A stretch of DNA of 64,000 nt. Source: Hemileia vastatrix (taxonomy: Eukaryota > Basidiomycota > Pucciniomycetes > Pucciniales > Zaghouaniaceae). Shown here piece by piece: positions 1-10,263 of the stretch. A program made the translations under genes and the position numbers. Position 1 is the first letter of the stretch. Every line of letters starts with the position of its first letter. The DNA is taken from assembly GCA_030280995.1 (NCBI GenBank), contig JASXTE010000003.1, positions 48,410,474 to 48,474,473 of the forward strand. The letters are read 5' to 3'. Under the pieces are notes generated by a model. It was not told the origin of the DNA. It searched no databases and saw nothing but the letters and a program-made list of their open reading frames with translations.

Positions 1-156
1 GATATGTGATAAGTTAAAATTTGATGCTCTTAATTGTTATAGAATCTATCTTGTAACATCAAAAATCAAGAATTTTAATTTAACTATCATACTCAATTGA
101 ATTTATATAGTGTATAAGTACACATTACTGAATTATATCTATCTTCATGCATATAA

Positions 157-172
157 AGACATATAATTGTCT
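157..172. repeat. Small inverted repeat AGACA/TGTCT
   Basis: Perfect 5-bp arms at 157-161 and 168-172 flank a 6-base TATAAT centre. It recurs at the same offset in each unit. In DNA this AT-rich it may be chance. Confidence 0.5.
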
Positions 173-410
173 AAAAAAGTAAATTTACTACAATAGAAGT
201 TACATTTATATTTTTTTATGATTTTAATTAACACATACCTTATACAACTTAATTTATGAAATACATTCAACAAATAGGTAAATATAGACAATCTATAGTC
301 TTTATCATTTTTTATAATAGGCTAGTGTTTTACATATGAGCCCCTAACATGAAATATTTATTTTCCAATAAGCACAATAGTTTTAGAACATAACTTAATA
401 AGAAAAAAGT

Positions 411-468
411 GTTTAGGAGCCTATCAACATAGTTTTAAGACTTTACCCCTAAACTATTTCATATAGGC
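411..468. repeat. Nested inverted repeats GTTTAGG/CCTAAAC and GCCTAT/ATAGGC
   Basis: GTTTAGG (411-417) is complementary to CCTAAAC (448-454). GCCTAT (419-424) is complementary to ATAGGC (463-468). A related CCCCTAA occurs upstream near 342-348. The two pairings interleave rather than nest cleanly, so only one stem could form at a time. No function is known. Confidence 0.5.
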
Positions 469-504
469 AAGGAGTCACTTATATATATACAATTGAAAAT
501 CTTA

Positions 505-514
505 TTTAATTAAA
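505..514. repeat. 10-bp palindrome TTTAATTAAA
   Basis: Perfect palindrome, present at this offset in each unit. AT-only palindromes are expected in such DNA, so this is a landmark and not a functional call. Confidence 0.5.
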
Positions 515-547
515 ACATAATGTATGTAGAACTTAACTTAGTGAGTT

Positions 548-560
548 GTTGTGTGTGTGT
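548..560 (+). repeat. Short GT tract, variable between units
   Basis: The tract is GTTGTGTGTGTGT in classes A, A' and C. In classes B, B', B0, D, E and F position 553 is A, which interrupts it. It is too short to act as a typical unstable microsatellite and its length does not vary; only this base does. It is a useful class marker. Confidence 0.7.
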
Positions 561-784
561 ATTTATAATATGGTTTAAGGTTTTAAAAAACATTGTGCAA
601 TACATTTTATAAAAACATGCTAGATGTATAAGATATCACTCAAAAGAAGATATCAAGTCTTTAAATAATAAGTGAAACTAAAACCTAGACATAGTTATGT
701 AGAAAACTAAATTTTAAAACTTTATATATTGATTTGAAAATGGTTAAATGAAATTGAGCATAATGCATAGATGAAATTAATATT

Positions 785-804
785 CCTATATGTAAAAATA
801 TAGG
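785..804. repeat. Perfect 7-bp hairpin next to the A box
   Basis: CCTATAT (785-791) and ATATAGG (798-804) are perfect complements around a 6-base GTAAAA loop. The hairpin ends at the base before the Pol III A box. The only variant noted is in unit 16, at 20033, a G to A in the loop, which leaves both arms intact. It could be a TATA-like upstream element, the edge of an inserted element, or chance. Confidence 0.6.
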
Positions 805-815
805 TAGCCAAGTGG
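805..815 (+). promoter_or_regulatory. RNA polymerase III A-box match
   Basis: TAGCCAAGTGG fits the A-box consensus TRGYNNARNNG at every defined position. It is found in all 50 units, at each ORF start minus 23. Together with the B box 44 bases downstream it looks like the promoter of a tRNA gene or a tRNA-derived SINE. Activity cannot be judged from sequence. Confidence 0.6.
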
Positions 816-827
816 TTAGCTGCAACC

Positions 828-1097
828 ATGACTGGCACCAAAAACACTGCAGAACCCATGTTCAAACCCCAACAGCAGAATATTGTCAAAGTAAAAAAAG
901 TCAGATTTATGGTGACTGAAGATGATAAGCCTATAACCAATGTTACAGGCACAAAAAGAAACTATAATGAGATGGAAAACAAGGGGAAGGAAGTTAAGGA
1001 TAATTGGATATTTAGGATAATCAGGAAAAGGAGAAAAGTTAAAATTGAGTTGATAACAAGAAGGGAAGCTATAGAAGGAGTTACAGGGCCAAATTAA
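828..1097 (+). other. 89-codon ORF repeated in every unit, coding status doubtful
   Basis: The ATG at 828 has A at -3 and the frame ends with TAA at 1097. The product would be a basic 89-residue peptide with no recognised domain. A cluster RKRRKVK at residues 66-72 resembles a nuclear localisation signal. No membrane segment or signal peptide is seen. The same frame is open in 49 of 50 units; unit 13 is frameshifted. Amino-acid changes seen are V20F (unit 7), M11L (unit 17), V39F (unit 19), T42I (unit 27) and V56F (units 32 and 44). No silent change was found, so there is no sign of protein-level selection. Two antisense ORFs over the same block (722-952 and 816-1112) are equally open. The openness probably reflects low T and stop content in a purine-rich strand. 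Confidence 0.2.
860..868 (+). promoter_or_regulatory. RNA polymerase III B-box match
   Basis: GTTCAAACC fits the minimal B-box consensus GWTCRANNC. The 44-base gap from the A box suits a class II (Leu/Ser-like) tRNA or a SINE head. The flanking T-arm bases pair poorly (only 860 with 868), so no intact tRNA is encoded. Confidence 0.6.
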
Positions 1098-1164
1098 GAG
1101 CTGTATTATCATTATTTCACATTATTTATTTAACTTTAAGTTTAAAAACAGATAAATATTAAAG

Positions 1165-1178
1165 TTTTAATTCTTTTT
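1165..1178 (+). terminator. Candidate Pol III terminator, TTTT then TTTTT
   Basis: These are the first T-runs of four or more downstream of the B box on the plus strand. Eukaryotic Pol III stops at such runs. Position 1163, just before the first run, is T instead of A in units 23, 32 and 36, which does not disturb the runs. Confidence 0.35.
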
Positions 1179-1189
1179 AAATATCATAT

Positions 1190-1217
1190 ATAGTTGAAGA
1201 CTTGATAGTTCAACTAT
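1190..1217. repeat. 9-bp perfect inverted repeat
   Basis: ATAGTTGAA (1190-1198) and TTCAACTAT (1209-1217) flank a 10-base loop. The one recurrent change here, T to A at 1202 in units 8, 11, 26 and 37, lies in the loop, so the stem is kept in every unit read. Confidence 0.65.
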
Positions 1218-1228
1218 TTTACTCTTAG

Positions 1229-1258
1229 GACCAATCACTTATTAATTGGTCACTTATT
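1229..1258. repeat. 7-bp inverted repeat overlapping an 8-bp direct repeat
   Basis: GACCAAT (1229-1235) and ATTGGTC (1245-1251) form a perfect inverted repeat with a 9-base loop. CACTTATT occurs twice, at 1236-1243 and 1251-1258. The arms contain CCAAT and its complement. Units 12 and 19 carry an A to T change at 1241 in the loop; no arm change was seen. Confidence 0.65.
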
Positions 1259-1283
1259 TTTTGATATATATCTGATGTACAAA

Positions 1284-2566
1284 GATATGTGATAAGTTAA
1301 AATTTGATGCTCTTAATTGTTATAGAATCTATCTTGTAACATCAAAAATCAAGAATTTTAATTTAACTATCATACTCAATTGAATTTATATAGTGTATAA
1401 GTACACATTACTGAATTATATCTATCTTCATGCATATAAAGACATATAATTGTCTAAAAAAGTAAATTTACTACAATAGAAGTTACATTTATATTTTTTT
1501 ATGATTTTAATTAACACATACCTTATACAACTTAATTTATGAAATACATTCAACAAATAGGTAAATATAGACAATCTATAGTCTTTATCATTTTTTATAA
1601 TAGGCTAGTGTTTTACATATGAGCCCCTAACATGAAATATTTATTTTCCAATAAGCACAATAGTTTTAGAACATAACTTAATAAGAAAAAAGTGTTTAGG
1701 AGCCTATCAACATAGTTTTAAGACTTTACCCCTAAACTATTTCATATAGGCAAGGAGTCACTTATATATATACAATTGAAAATCTTATTTAATTAAAACA
1801 TAATGTATGTAGAACTTAACTTAGTGAGTTGTTGTGTGTGTGTATTTATAATATGGTTTAAGGTTTTAAAAAACATTGTGCAATACATTTTATAAAAACA
1901 TGCTAGATGTATAAGATATCACTCAAAAGAAGATATCAAGTCTTTAAATAATAAGTGAAACTAAAACCTAGACATAGTTATGTAGAAAACTAAATTTTAA
2001 AACTTTATATATTGATTTGAAAATGGTTAAATGAAATTGAGCATAATGCATAGATGAAATTAATATTCCTATATGTAAAAATATAGGTAGCCAAGTGGTT
2101 AGCTGCAACCATGACTGGCACCAAAAACACTGCAGAACCCATGTTCAAACCCCAACAGCAGAATATTGTCAAAGTAAAAAAAGTCAGATTTATGGTGACT
2201 GAAGATGATAAGCCTATAACCAATGTTACAGGCACAAAAAGAAACTATAATGAGATGGAAAACAAGGGGAAGGAAGTTAAGGATAATTGGATATTTAGGA
2301 TAATCAGGAAAAGGAGAAAAGTTAAAATTGAGTTGATAACAAGAAGGGAAGCTATAGAAGGAGTTACAGGGCCAAATTAAGAGCTGTATTATCATTATTT
2401 CACATTATTTATTTAACTTTAAGTTTAAAAACAGATAAATATTAAAGTTTTAATTCTTTTTAAATATCATATATAGTTGAAGACTTGATAGTTCAACTAT
2501 TTTACTCTTAGGACCAATCACTTATTAATTGGTCACTTATTTTTTGATATATATCTGATGTACAAA
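1284..2566 (+). repeat. Satellite unit 2, class A
   Basis: Matches unit 1 at every diagnostic site; no difference noticed. ORF 2111-2380. Confidence 0.97.
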
Positions 2567-3849
2567 GATATGTGATAAGTTAAAATTTGATGCTCTTAAT
2601 TGTTATAGAATCTATCTTGTAACATCAAAAATCAAGAATTTTAATTTAACTATCATACTCAATTGAATTTATATAGTGTATAAGTACACATTACTGAATT
2701 ATATCTATCTTCATGCATATAAAGACATATAATTGTCTAAAAAAGTAAATTTACTACAATAGAAGTTACATTTATATTTTTTTATGATTTTAATTAACAC
2801 ATACCTTATACAACTTAATTTATGAAATACATTCAACAAATAGGTAAATATAGACAATCTATAGTCTTTATCATTTTTTATAATAGGCTAGTGTTTTACA
2901 TATGAGCCCCTAACATGAAATATTTATTTTCCAATAAGCACAATAGTTTTAGAACATAACTTAATAAGAAAAAAGTGTTTAGGAGCCTATCAACATAGTT
3001 TTAAGACTTTACCCCTAAACTATTTCATATAGGCAAGGAGTCACTTATATATATACAATTGAAAATCTTATTTAATTAAAACATAATGTATGTAGAACTT
3101 AACTTAGTGAGTTGTTGTGTGTGTGTATTTATAATATGGTTTAAGGTTTTAAAAAACATTGTGCAATACATTTTATAAAAACATGCTAGATGTATAAGAT
3201 ATCACTCAAAAGAAGATATCAAGTCTTTAAATAATAAGTGAAACTAAAACCTAGACATAGTTATGTAGAAAACTAAATTTTAAAACTTTATATATTGATT
3301 TGAAAATGGTTAAATGAAATTGAGCATAATGCATAGATGAAATTAATATTCCTATATGTAAAAATATAGGTAGCCAAGTGGTTAGCTGCAACCATGACTG
3401 GCACCAAAAACACTGCAGAACCCATGTTCAAACCCCAACAGCAGAATATTGTCAAAGTAAAAAAAGTCAGATTTATGGTGACTGAAGATGATAAGCCTAT
3501 AACCAATGTTACAGGCACAAAAAGAAACTATAATGAGATGGAAAACAAGGGGAAGGAAGTTAAGGATAATTGGATATTTAGGATAATCAGGAAAAGGAGA
3601 AAAGTTAAAATTGAGTTGATAACAAGAAGGGAAGCTATAGAAGGAGTTACAGGGCCAAATTAAGAGCTGTATTATCATTATTTCACATTATTTATTTAAC
3701 TTTAAGTTTAAAAACAGATAAATATTAAAGTTTTAATTCTTTTTAAATATCATATATAGTTGAAGACTTGATAGTTCAACTATTTTACTCTTAGGACCAA
3801 TCACTTATTAATTGGTCACTTATTTTTTGATATATATCTGATGTACAAA
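2567..3849 (+). repeat. Satellite unit 3, class A
   Basis: Matches unit 1 at every diagnostic site; no difference noticed. ORF 3394-3663. Confidence 0.97.
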
Positions 3850-5132
3850 GATATGTGATAAGTTAAAATTTGATGCTCTTAATTGTTATAGAATCTATCT
3901 TGTAACATCAAAAATCAAGAATTTTAATTTAACTATCATACTCAATTGAATTTATATAGTGTATAAGTACACATTACTGAATTATATCTATCTTCATGCA
4001 TATAAAGACATATAATTGTCTAAAAAAGTAAATTTACTACAATAGAAGTTACATTTATATTTTTTTATGATTTTAATTAACACATACCTTATACAACTTA
4101 ATTTATGAAATACATTCAACAAATAGGTAAATATAGACAATCTATAGTCTTTATCATTTTTTATAATAGGCTAGTGTTTTACATATGAGCCCCTAACATG
4201 AAATATTTATTTTCCAATAAGCACAATAGTTTTAGAACATAACTTAATAAGAAAAAAGTGTTTAGGAGCCTATCAACATAGTTTTAAGACTTTACCCCTA
4301 AACTATTTCATATAGGCAAGGAGTCACTTATATATATACAATTGAAAATCTTATTTAATTAAAACATAATGTATGTAGAACTTAACTTAGTGAGTTGTTG
4401 TGTGTGTGTATTTATAATATGGTTTAAGGTTTTAAAAAACATTGTGCAATACATTTTATAAAAACATGCTAGATGTATAAGATATCACTCAAAAGAAGAT
4501 ATCAAGTCTTTAAATAATAAGTGAAACTAAAACCTAGACATAGTTATGTAGAAAACTAAATTTTAAAACTTTATATATTGATTTGAAAATGGTTAAATGA
4601 AATTGAGCATAATGCATAGATGAAATTAATATTCCTATATGTAAAAATATAGGTAGCCAAGTGGTTAGCTGCAACCATGACTGGCACCAAAAACACTGCA
4701 GAACCCATGTTCAAACCCCAACAGCAGAATATTGTCAAAGTAAAAAAAGTCAGATTTATGGTGACTGAAGATGATAAGCCTATAACCAATGTTACAGGCA
4801 CAAAAAGAAACTATAATGAGATGGAAAACAAGGGGAAGGAAGTTAAGGATAATTGGATATTTAGGATAATCAGGAAAAGGAGAAAAGTTAAAATTGAGTT
4901 GATAACAAGAAGGGAAGCTATAGAAGGAGTTACAGGGCCAAATTAAGAGCTGTATTATCATTATTTCACATTATTTATTTAACTTTAAGTTTAAAAACAG
5001 ATAAATATTAAAGTTTTAATTCTTTTTAAATATCATATATAGTTGAAGACTTGATAGTTCAACTATTTTACTCTTAGGACCAATCACTTATTAATTGGTC
5101 ACTTATTTTTTGATATATATCTGATGTACAAA
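3850..5132 (+). repeat. Satellite unit 4, class A
   Basis: Matches unit 1 at every diagnostic site; last of four consecutive class A units. ORF 4677-4946. Confidence 0.97.
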
Positions 5133-6415
5133 GATATGTGATAAGTTAAAATTTGATGCTCTTAATTGTTATAGAATCTATCTTGTAACATCAAAAATCA
5201 AGAATTTTAATTTAACTATCATACTCAATTGAATTTATATAGTGTATAAGTACACATTACTGAATTATATCTATCTTCATGCATATAAAGACATATAATT
5301 GTCTAAAAAAGTAAATTTACTACAATAGAAGTTACATTTATATTTTTTTATGATTTTAATTAACACATACCTTATACAACTTAATTTATGAAATACATTC
5401 AACAAATAGGTAAATATAGACAATCTATAGTCTTTATCATTTTTTATAATAGGCTAGTGTTTTACATATGAGCCCCTAACATGAAATATTTATTTTCCAA
5501 TAAGCACAATAGTTTTAGAACATAACTTAATAAGAAAAAAGTGTTTAGGAGCCTATCAACATAGTTTTAAGACTTTACCCCTAAACTATTTCATATAGGC
5601 AAGGAGTCACTTATATATATACAATTGAAAATCTTATTTAATTAAAACATAATGTATGTAGAACTTAACTTAGTGAGTTGTTGTGTGTGTGTATTTATAA
5701 TATGGTTTAAGGTTTTAAAAAACATTGTGCAATACATTTTATAAAAACATGCTAGATGTATAAGATATCACTCAAAAGAAGATATCAAGTCTTTAAATAA
5801 TAAGTGAAACTAAAACCTAGACATAGTTATGTAGAAAACTAAATTTTAAAACTTTATATATTGATTTGAAAATGGTTAAATGAAATTGAGCATAATGCAT
5901 AGATGAAATTAATATTCCTATATGTAAAAATATAGGTAGCCAAGTGGTTAGCTGCAACCATGACTGGCACCAAAAACACTGCAGAACCCATGTTCAAACC
6001 CCAACAGCAGAATATTGTCAAAGTAAAAAAAGTCAGATTTATGGTGACTGAAGATGATAAGCCTATAACCAATGTTACAGGCACAAAAAGAAACTATAAT
6101 GAGATGGAAAACAAGGGGAAGGAAGTTAAGGATAATTGGATATTTAGGATAATCAGGAAAAGGAGAAAAGTTAAAATTGAGTTGATAACAAGAAGGGAAG
6201 CTATAGAAGGAGTTACAGGGCCAAATTAAGAGCGGTATTATCATTATTTCACATTATTTATTTAACTTTAAGTTTAAAAACAGATAAATATTAAAGTTTT
6301 AATTCTTTTTAAATATCATATATAGTTGAAGACTTGATAGTTCAACTATTTTACTCTTAGGACCAATCACTTATTAATTGGTCACTTATTTTTTGATATA
6401 TATCTGATGTACAAA
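5133..6415 (+). repeat. Satellite unit 5, class A'
   Basis: Class A except 1102 is G. Followed by a unit starting with 45G and 65G, the usual pairing. ORF 5960-6229. Confidence 0.97.
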
Positions 6416-7698
6416 GATATGTGATAAGTTAAAATTTGATGCTCTTAATTGTTATAGAAGCTATCTTGTAACATCAAAAGTCAAGAATTTTAATTTAACT
6501 ATCATACTCAATTGAATTTATATAGTGTATAAGTACACATTACTGAATTATATCTATCTTCATGCATATAAAGACATATAATTGTCTAAAAAAGTAAATT
6601 TACTACAATAGAAGTTACATTTATATTTTTTTATGATTTTAATTAACACATACCTTATACAACTTAATTTATGAAATACATTCAACAAATAGGTAAATAT
6701 AGACAATCTATAGTCTTTATCATTTTTTATAATAGGCTAGTGTTTTACATATGAGCCCCTAACATGAAATATTTATTTTCCAATAAGCACAATAGTTTTA
6801 GAACATAACTTAATAAGAAAAAAGTGTTTAGGAGCCTATCAACATAGTTTTAAGACTTTACCCCTAAACTATTTCATATAGGCAAGGAGTCACTTATATA
6901 TATACAATTGAAAATCTTATTTAATTAAAACATAATGTATGTAGGACTTAACTTACTGAGTTGTTGTATGTGTGTATTTATAATATGGTTTAAGGTTTTA
7001 AAAAACATTGTGCAATACATTTTATAAAAACATGCTAGATGTATAAGATATCACTCAAAAGAAGATATCAAGTCTTTAAATAATAAGTGAAACTAAAACC
7101 TAGACATAGTTATGTAGAAAACTAAATTTTAAAACTTTATATATTGATTTGAAAATGGTTAAATGAAATTGAGCATAATGCATAGATAAAATTAATATTC
7201 CTATATGTAAAAATATAGGTAGCCAAGTGGTTAGCTGCAACCATGACTGGCACCAAAAACACTGCAGAACCCATGTTCAAACCCCAACAGCAGAATATTG
7301 TCAAAGTAAAAAAAGTCAGATTTATGGTGACTGAAGATGATAAGCCTATAACCAATGTTACAGGCACAAAAAGAAACTATAATGAGATGGAAAACAAGGG
7401 GAAGGAAGTTAAGGATAATTGGATATTTAGGATAATCAGGAAAAGGAGAAAAGTTAAAATTGAGTTGATAACAAGAAGGGAAGCTATAGAAGGAGTTACA
7501 GGGCCAAATTAAGAGCTGTATTATCATTATTTCACATTATTTATTTAACTTTAAGTTTAAAAACAGATAAATATTAAAGTTTTAATTCTTTTTAAATATC
7601 ATATATAGTTGAAGACTTGATAGTTCAACTATTTTACTCTTAGGACCAATCACTTATTAATTGGTCACTTATTTTTTGATATATATCTGATGTACAAA
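6416..7698 (+). repeat. Satellite unit 6, class B
   Basis: Class B: 45G, 65G, 530G, 541C, 553A, 773A, 1102T. First unit of a B-C-D trimer. ORF 7243-7512. Confidence 0.97.
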
Positions 7699-8981
7699 GA
7701 TATGTGATAAGTTAAAATTTTATGCTCTTAATTGTTATAGAATCTATCTTGTAACATCAAAAATCAAGAATTTTAATTTAACTATCATATTAAATTGAAT
7801 TTATATAGTGTATAAGTACACATTACTGAATTATATCTATCTTCATGCATATAAAGACATATAATTGTCTAAAAAAGTAAATTTACTACAATAGAAGTTA
7901 CATTTATATTTTTTTATGATTTTAATTAACACATACCTTATACAACTTAATTTATGAAATACATTCAACAAATAGGTAAATATAGACAATCTATAGTCTT
8001 TATCATTTTTTATAATAGGCTAGTGTTTTACATATGAGCCCCTAACATGAAATATTTATTTTCCAATAAGCACAATAGTTTTAGAACATAACTTAATAAG
8101 AAAAAAGTGTTTAGGAGCCTATCAACATAATTTTAAGACTTTACCCCTAAACTATTTCATATAGGCAAGGAGTCACTTATATATATACAATTGAAAATCT
8201 TATTTAATTAAAACATAATGTATGTAGAACTTAACTTAGTGAGTTGTTGTGTGTGTGTATTTATAATATGGTTTAAGGTTTTAAAAAACATTGTGCAATA
8301 CATTTTATAAAAACATGCTAGATGTATAAGATATCACTCAAAAGAAGATATCAAGTCTTTAAATAATAAGTGAAACTAAAACCTAGACATAGTTATGTAG
8401 AAAACTAAATTTTAAAACTTTATATATTGATTTGAAAATGGTTAAATGAAATTGAGCATAATGCATAGATGAAATTAATATTCCTATATGTAAAAATATA
8501 GGTAGCCAAGTGGTTAGCTGCAACCATGACTGGCACCAAAAACACTGCAGAACCCATGTTCAAACCCCAACAGCAGAATATTTTCAAAGTAAAAAAAGTC
8601 AGATTTATGGTGACTGAAGATGATAAGCCTATAACCAATGTTACAGGCACAAAAAGAAACTATAATGAGATGGAAAACAAGGGGAAGGAAGTTAAGGATA
8701 ATTGGATATTTAGGATAATCAGGAAAAGGAGAAAAGTTAAAATTGAGTTGATAACAAGAAGGGAAGCTATAGAAGGAGTTACAGGGCCAAATTAAGAGCG
8801 GTATTATCATTATTTCACATTATTTATTTAACTTTAAGTTTAAAAACAGATAAATATTAAAGTTTTAATTCTTTTTAAATATCATATATAGTTGAAGACT
8901 TGATAGTTCAACTATTTTACTCTTAGGACCAATCACTTATTAATTGGTCACTTATTTTTTGATATATATCTGATGTACAAA
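7699..8981 (+). repeat. Satellite unit 7, class C
   Basis: Class C: 23T, 92T, 94A and 432A on an A' background with 1102G. Private G to T at 8583 changes ORF residue V20 to F. ORF 8526-8795. Confidence 0.97.
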
Positions 8982-10263
8982 GATATGTGATAAGTTAAAA
9001 TTTGATGCTCTTAATTGTTATAGAAGCTATCTTGTAACATCAAAAGTCAAGAATTTTAATTTAACTATCATACTCAATTGAATTTATATAGTGTATAAGT
9101 ACACATTACTGAATTATATCTATCTTCATGCATATAAAGACATATAATTGTCTAAAAAAGTAAATTTACTACAATAGAAGTTACATTTATATTTTTTTAT
9201 GATTTTAATTAACACATACCTTATACAACTTAATTTATGAAATACATTCAACAAATAGGTAAATATAGACAATCTATAGTCTTTATCATTTTTTATAATA
9301 GGCTAGTGTTTTACATATGAGCCCCTAACATGAAATATTTATTTTCCAATAAGCACAATAGTTTTAGAACATAACTTAATAAGAAAAAAGTGTTTAGGAG
9401 CCTATCAACATAGTTTTAAGACTTTACCCCTAAACTATTTCATATAGGCAAGGAGTCACTTACATATATACAATTGAAAATCTTATTTAATTAAAACATA
9501 ATGTATGTTGGACTTAACTTAGTGAGTTGTTGTATGTGTGTATTTATAATATGGTTTAAGGTTTTAAAAACATTATGCAATACATTTTATAAAAACATGC
9601 TAGATGTATAAGATATCACTCAAAAGAAGATATCAAGTCTTTAAATAATAAGTGAAACTAAAACCTAGACATTGTTATGTAGAAAACTAAATTTTAAAAC
9701 TTTATATATTGATTTGAAAATGGTTAAATTAAATTGAGCATAATGCATACATGAAATTAATATTCCTATATGTAAAAATATAGGTAGCCAAGTGGTTAGC
9801 TGCAACCATGACTGGCACCAAAAACACTGCAGAACCCATGTTCAAACCCCAACAGCAGAATATTGTCAAAGTAAAAAAAGTCAGATTTATGGTGACTGAA
9901 GATGATAAGCCTATAACCAATGTTACAGGCACAAAAAGAAACTATAATGAGATGGAAAACAAGGGGAAGGAAGTTAAGGATAATTGGATATTTAGGATAA
10001 TCAGGAAAAGGAGAAAAGTTAAAATTGAGTTGATAACAAGAAGGGAAGCTATAGAAGGAGTTACAGGGCCAAATTAAGAGCTGTATTATCATTATTTCAC
10101 ATTATTTATTTAACTTTAAGTTTAAAAACAGATAAATATTAAAGTTTTAATTCTTTTTAAATATCATATATAGTTGAAGACATGATAGTTCAACTATTTT
10201 ACTCTTAGGACCAATCACTTATTAATTGGTCACTTATTTTTTGATATATATCTGATGTACAAA
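8982..10263 (+). repeat. Satellite unit 8, class D, 1282 bp
   Basis: Class D: 45G, 65G, 528T, 530G, 553A, one A lost from 585-590, 595A, 693T, 750T, 770C, 1202A. Also 482C; 782 is still A and 1102 is T. ORF 9808-10077. Confidence 0.97.

Larger units (their letters stand above)
1..784. other. AT-rich non-genic part of the unit (unit 1 shown)
   Basis: No ORF of note, RNA gene or known element is seen here on either strand. The stretch is about 17-25% G+C in sampled lines. It holds short inverted repeats, a GT tract, a palindrome at 505-514 and two copies of AGATATCA (631-638 and 648-655). Many class-defining variants lie here (23, 45, 65, 92, 94, 432, 482, 528, 530, 541, 553, 585-595, 693/694, 750, 770, 773, 782), while 110-370 is nearly invariant. 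The same description holds for the matching part of all units. Confidence 0.85.
805..1178 (+). ncRNA. Putative tRNA-derived (SINE-like) Pol III transcription unit
   Basis: The A box (805-815) and B box (860-868) are followed by about 300 bases with no run of four T on the plus strand. The first TTTT is at 1165-1168 and TTTTT at 1174-1178, which would serve as Pol III terminators. A transcript of about 370 nt is predicted. The D and T arms are degenerate, so this is tRNA-derived and not a working tRNA. No SINE family, poly-A tail or target-site duplication could be recognised. It recurs in every unit at the same offset. Transcription is inferred, not shown. Confidence 0.4.
1..1283 (+). repeat. 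Satellite unit 1, class A (reference)
   Basis: Class A bases: 45T, 65A, 528A, 530A, 541G, 553G, 694G, 773G, 1102T. Used as reference for all offsets. ORF at 828-1097. Confidence 0.97.

Noticed and set aside
204..214. Match to the yeast-type ARS core WTTTAYRTTTW
   Set aside because: ATTTATATTTT fits, but a match on either strand is expected roughly once per 1.3-kb unit in DNA this AT-rich.
447..453. Telomere-like CCCTAAA
   Set aside because: It is a single heptamer per unit, with no tandem telomere array.
805..875. Intact tRNA gene
   Set aside because: A and B boxes match, but the D and T stems pair poorly and no acceptor stem or clear anticodon arm can be drawn.
722..952. Antisense 76-codon ORF in every unit
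   Set aside because: It overlaps the plus-strand ORF and the tRNA-like head, has no recognised domain, and shortens to 67 codons in units 8, 11, 12, 26 and 37. Treated as a chance frame.
816..1112. Antisense 98-codon hydrophobic ORF in every unit
   Set aside because: It is the complement of the purine-rich block, so it reads as hydrophobic residues. Its second residue run changes Q to P with the 1102 class marker. There is no promoter or domain evidence.
1..1283. CENP-B box as evidence for a centromere
   Set aside because: No match to the CENP-B box was seen in the unit. A centromeric role stays possible but is unsupported by sequence alone.
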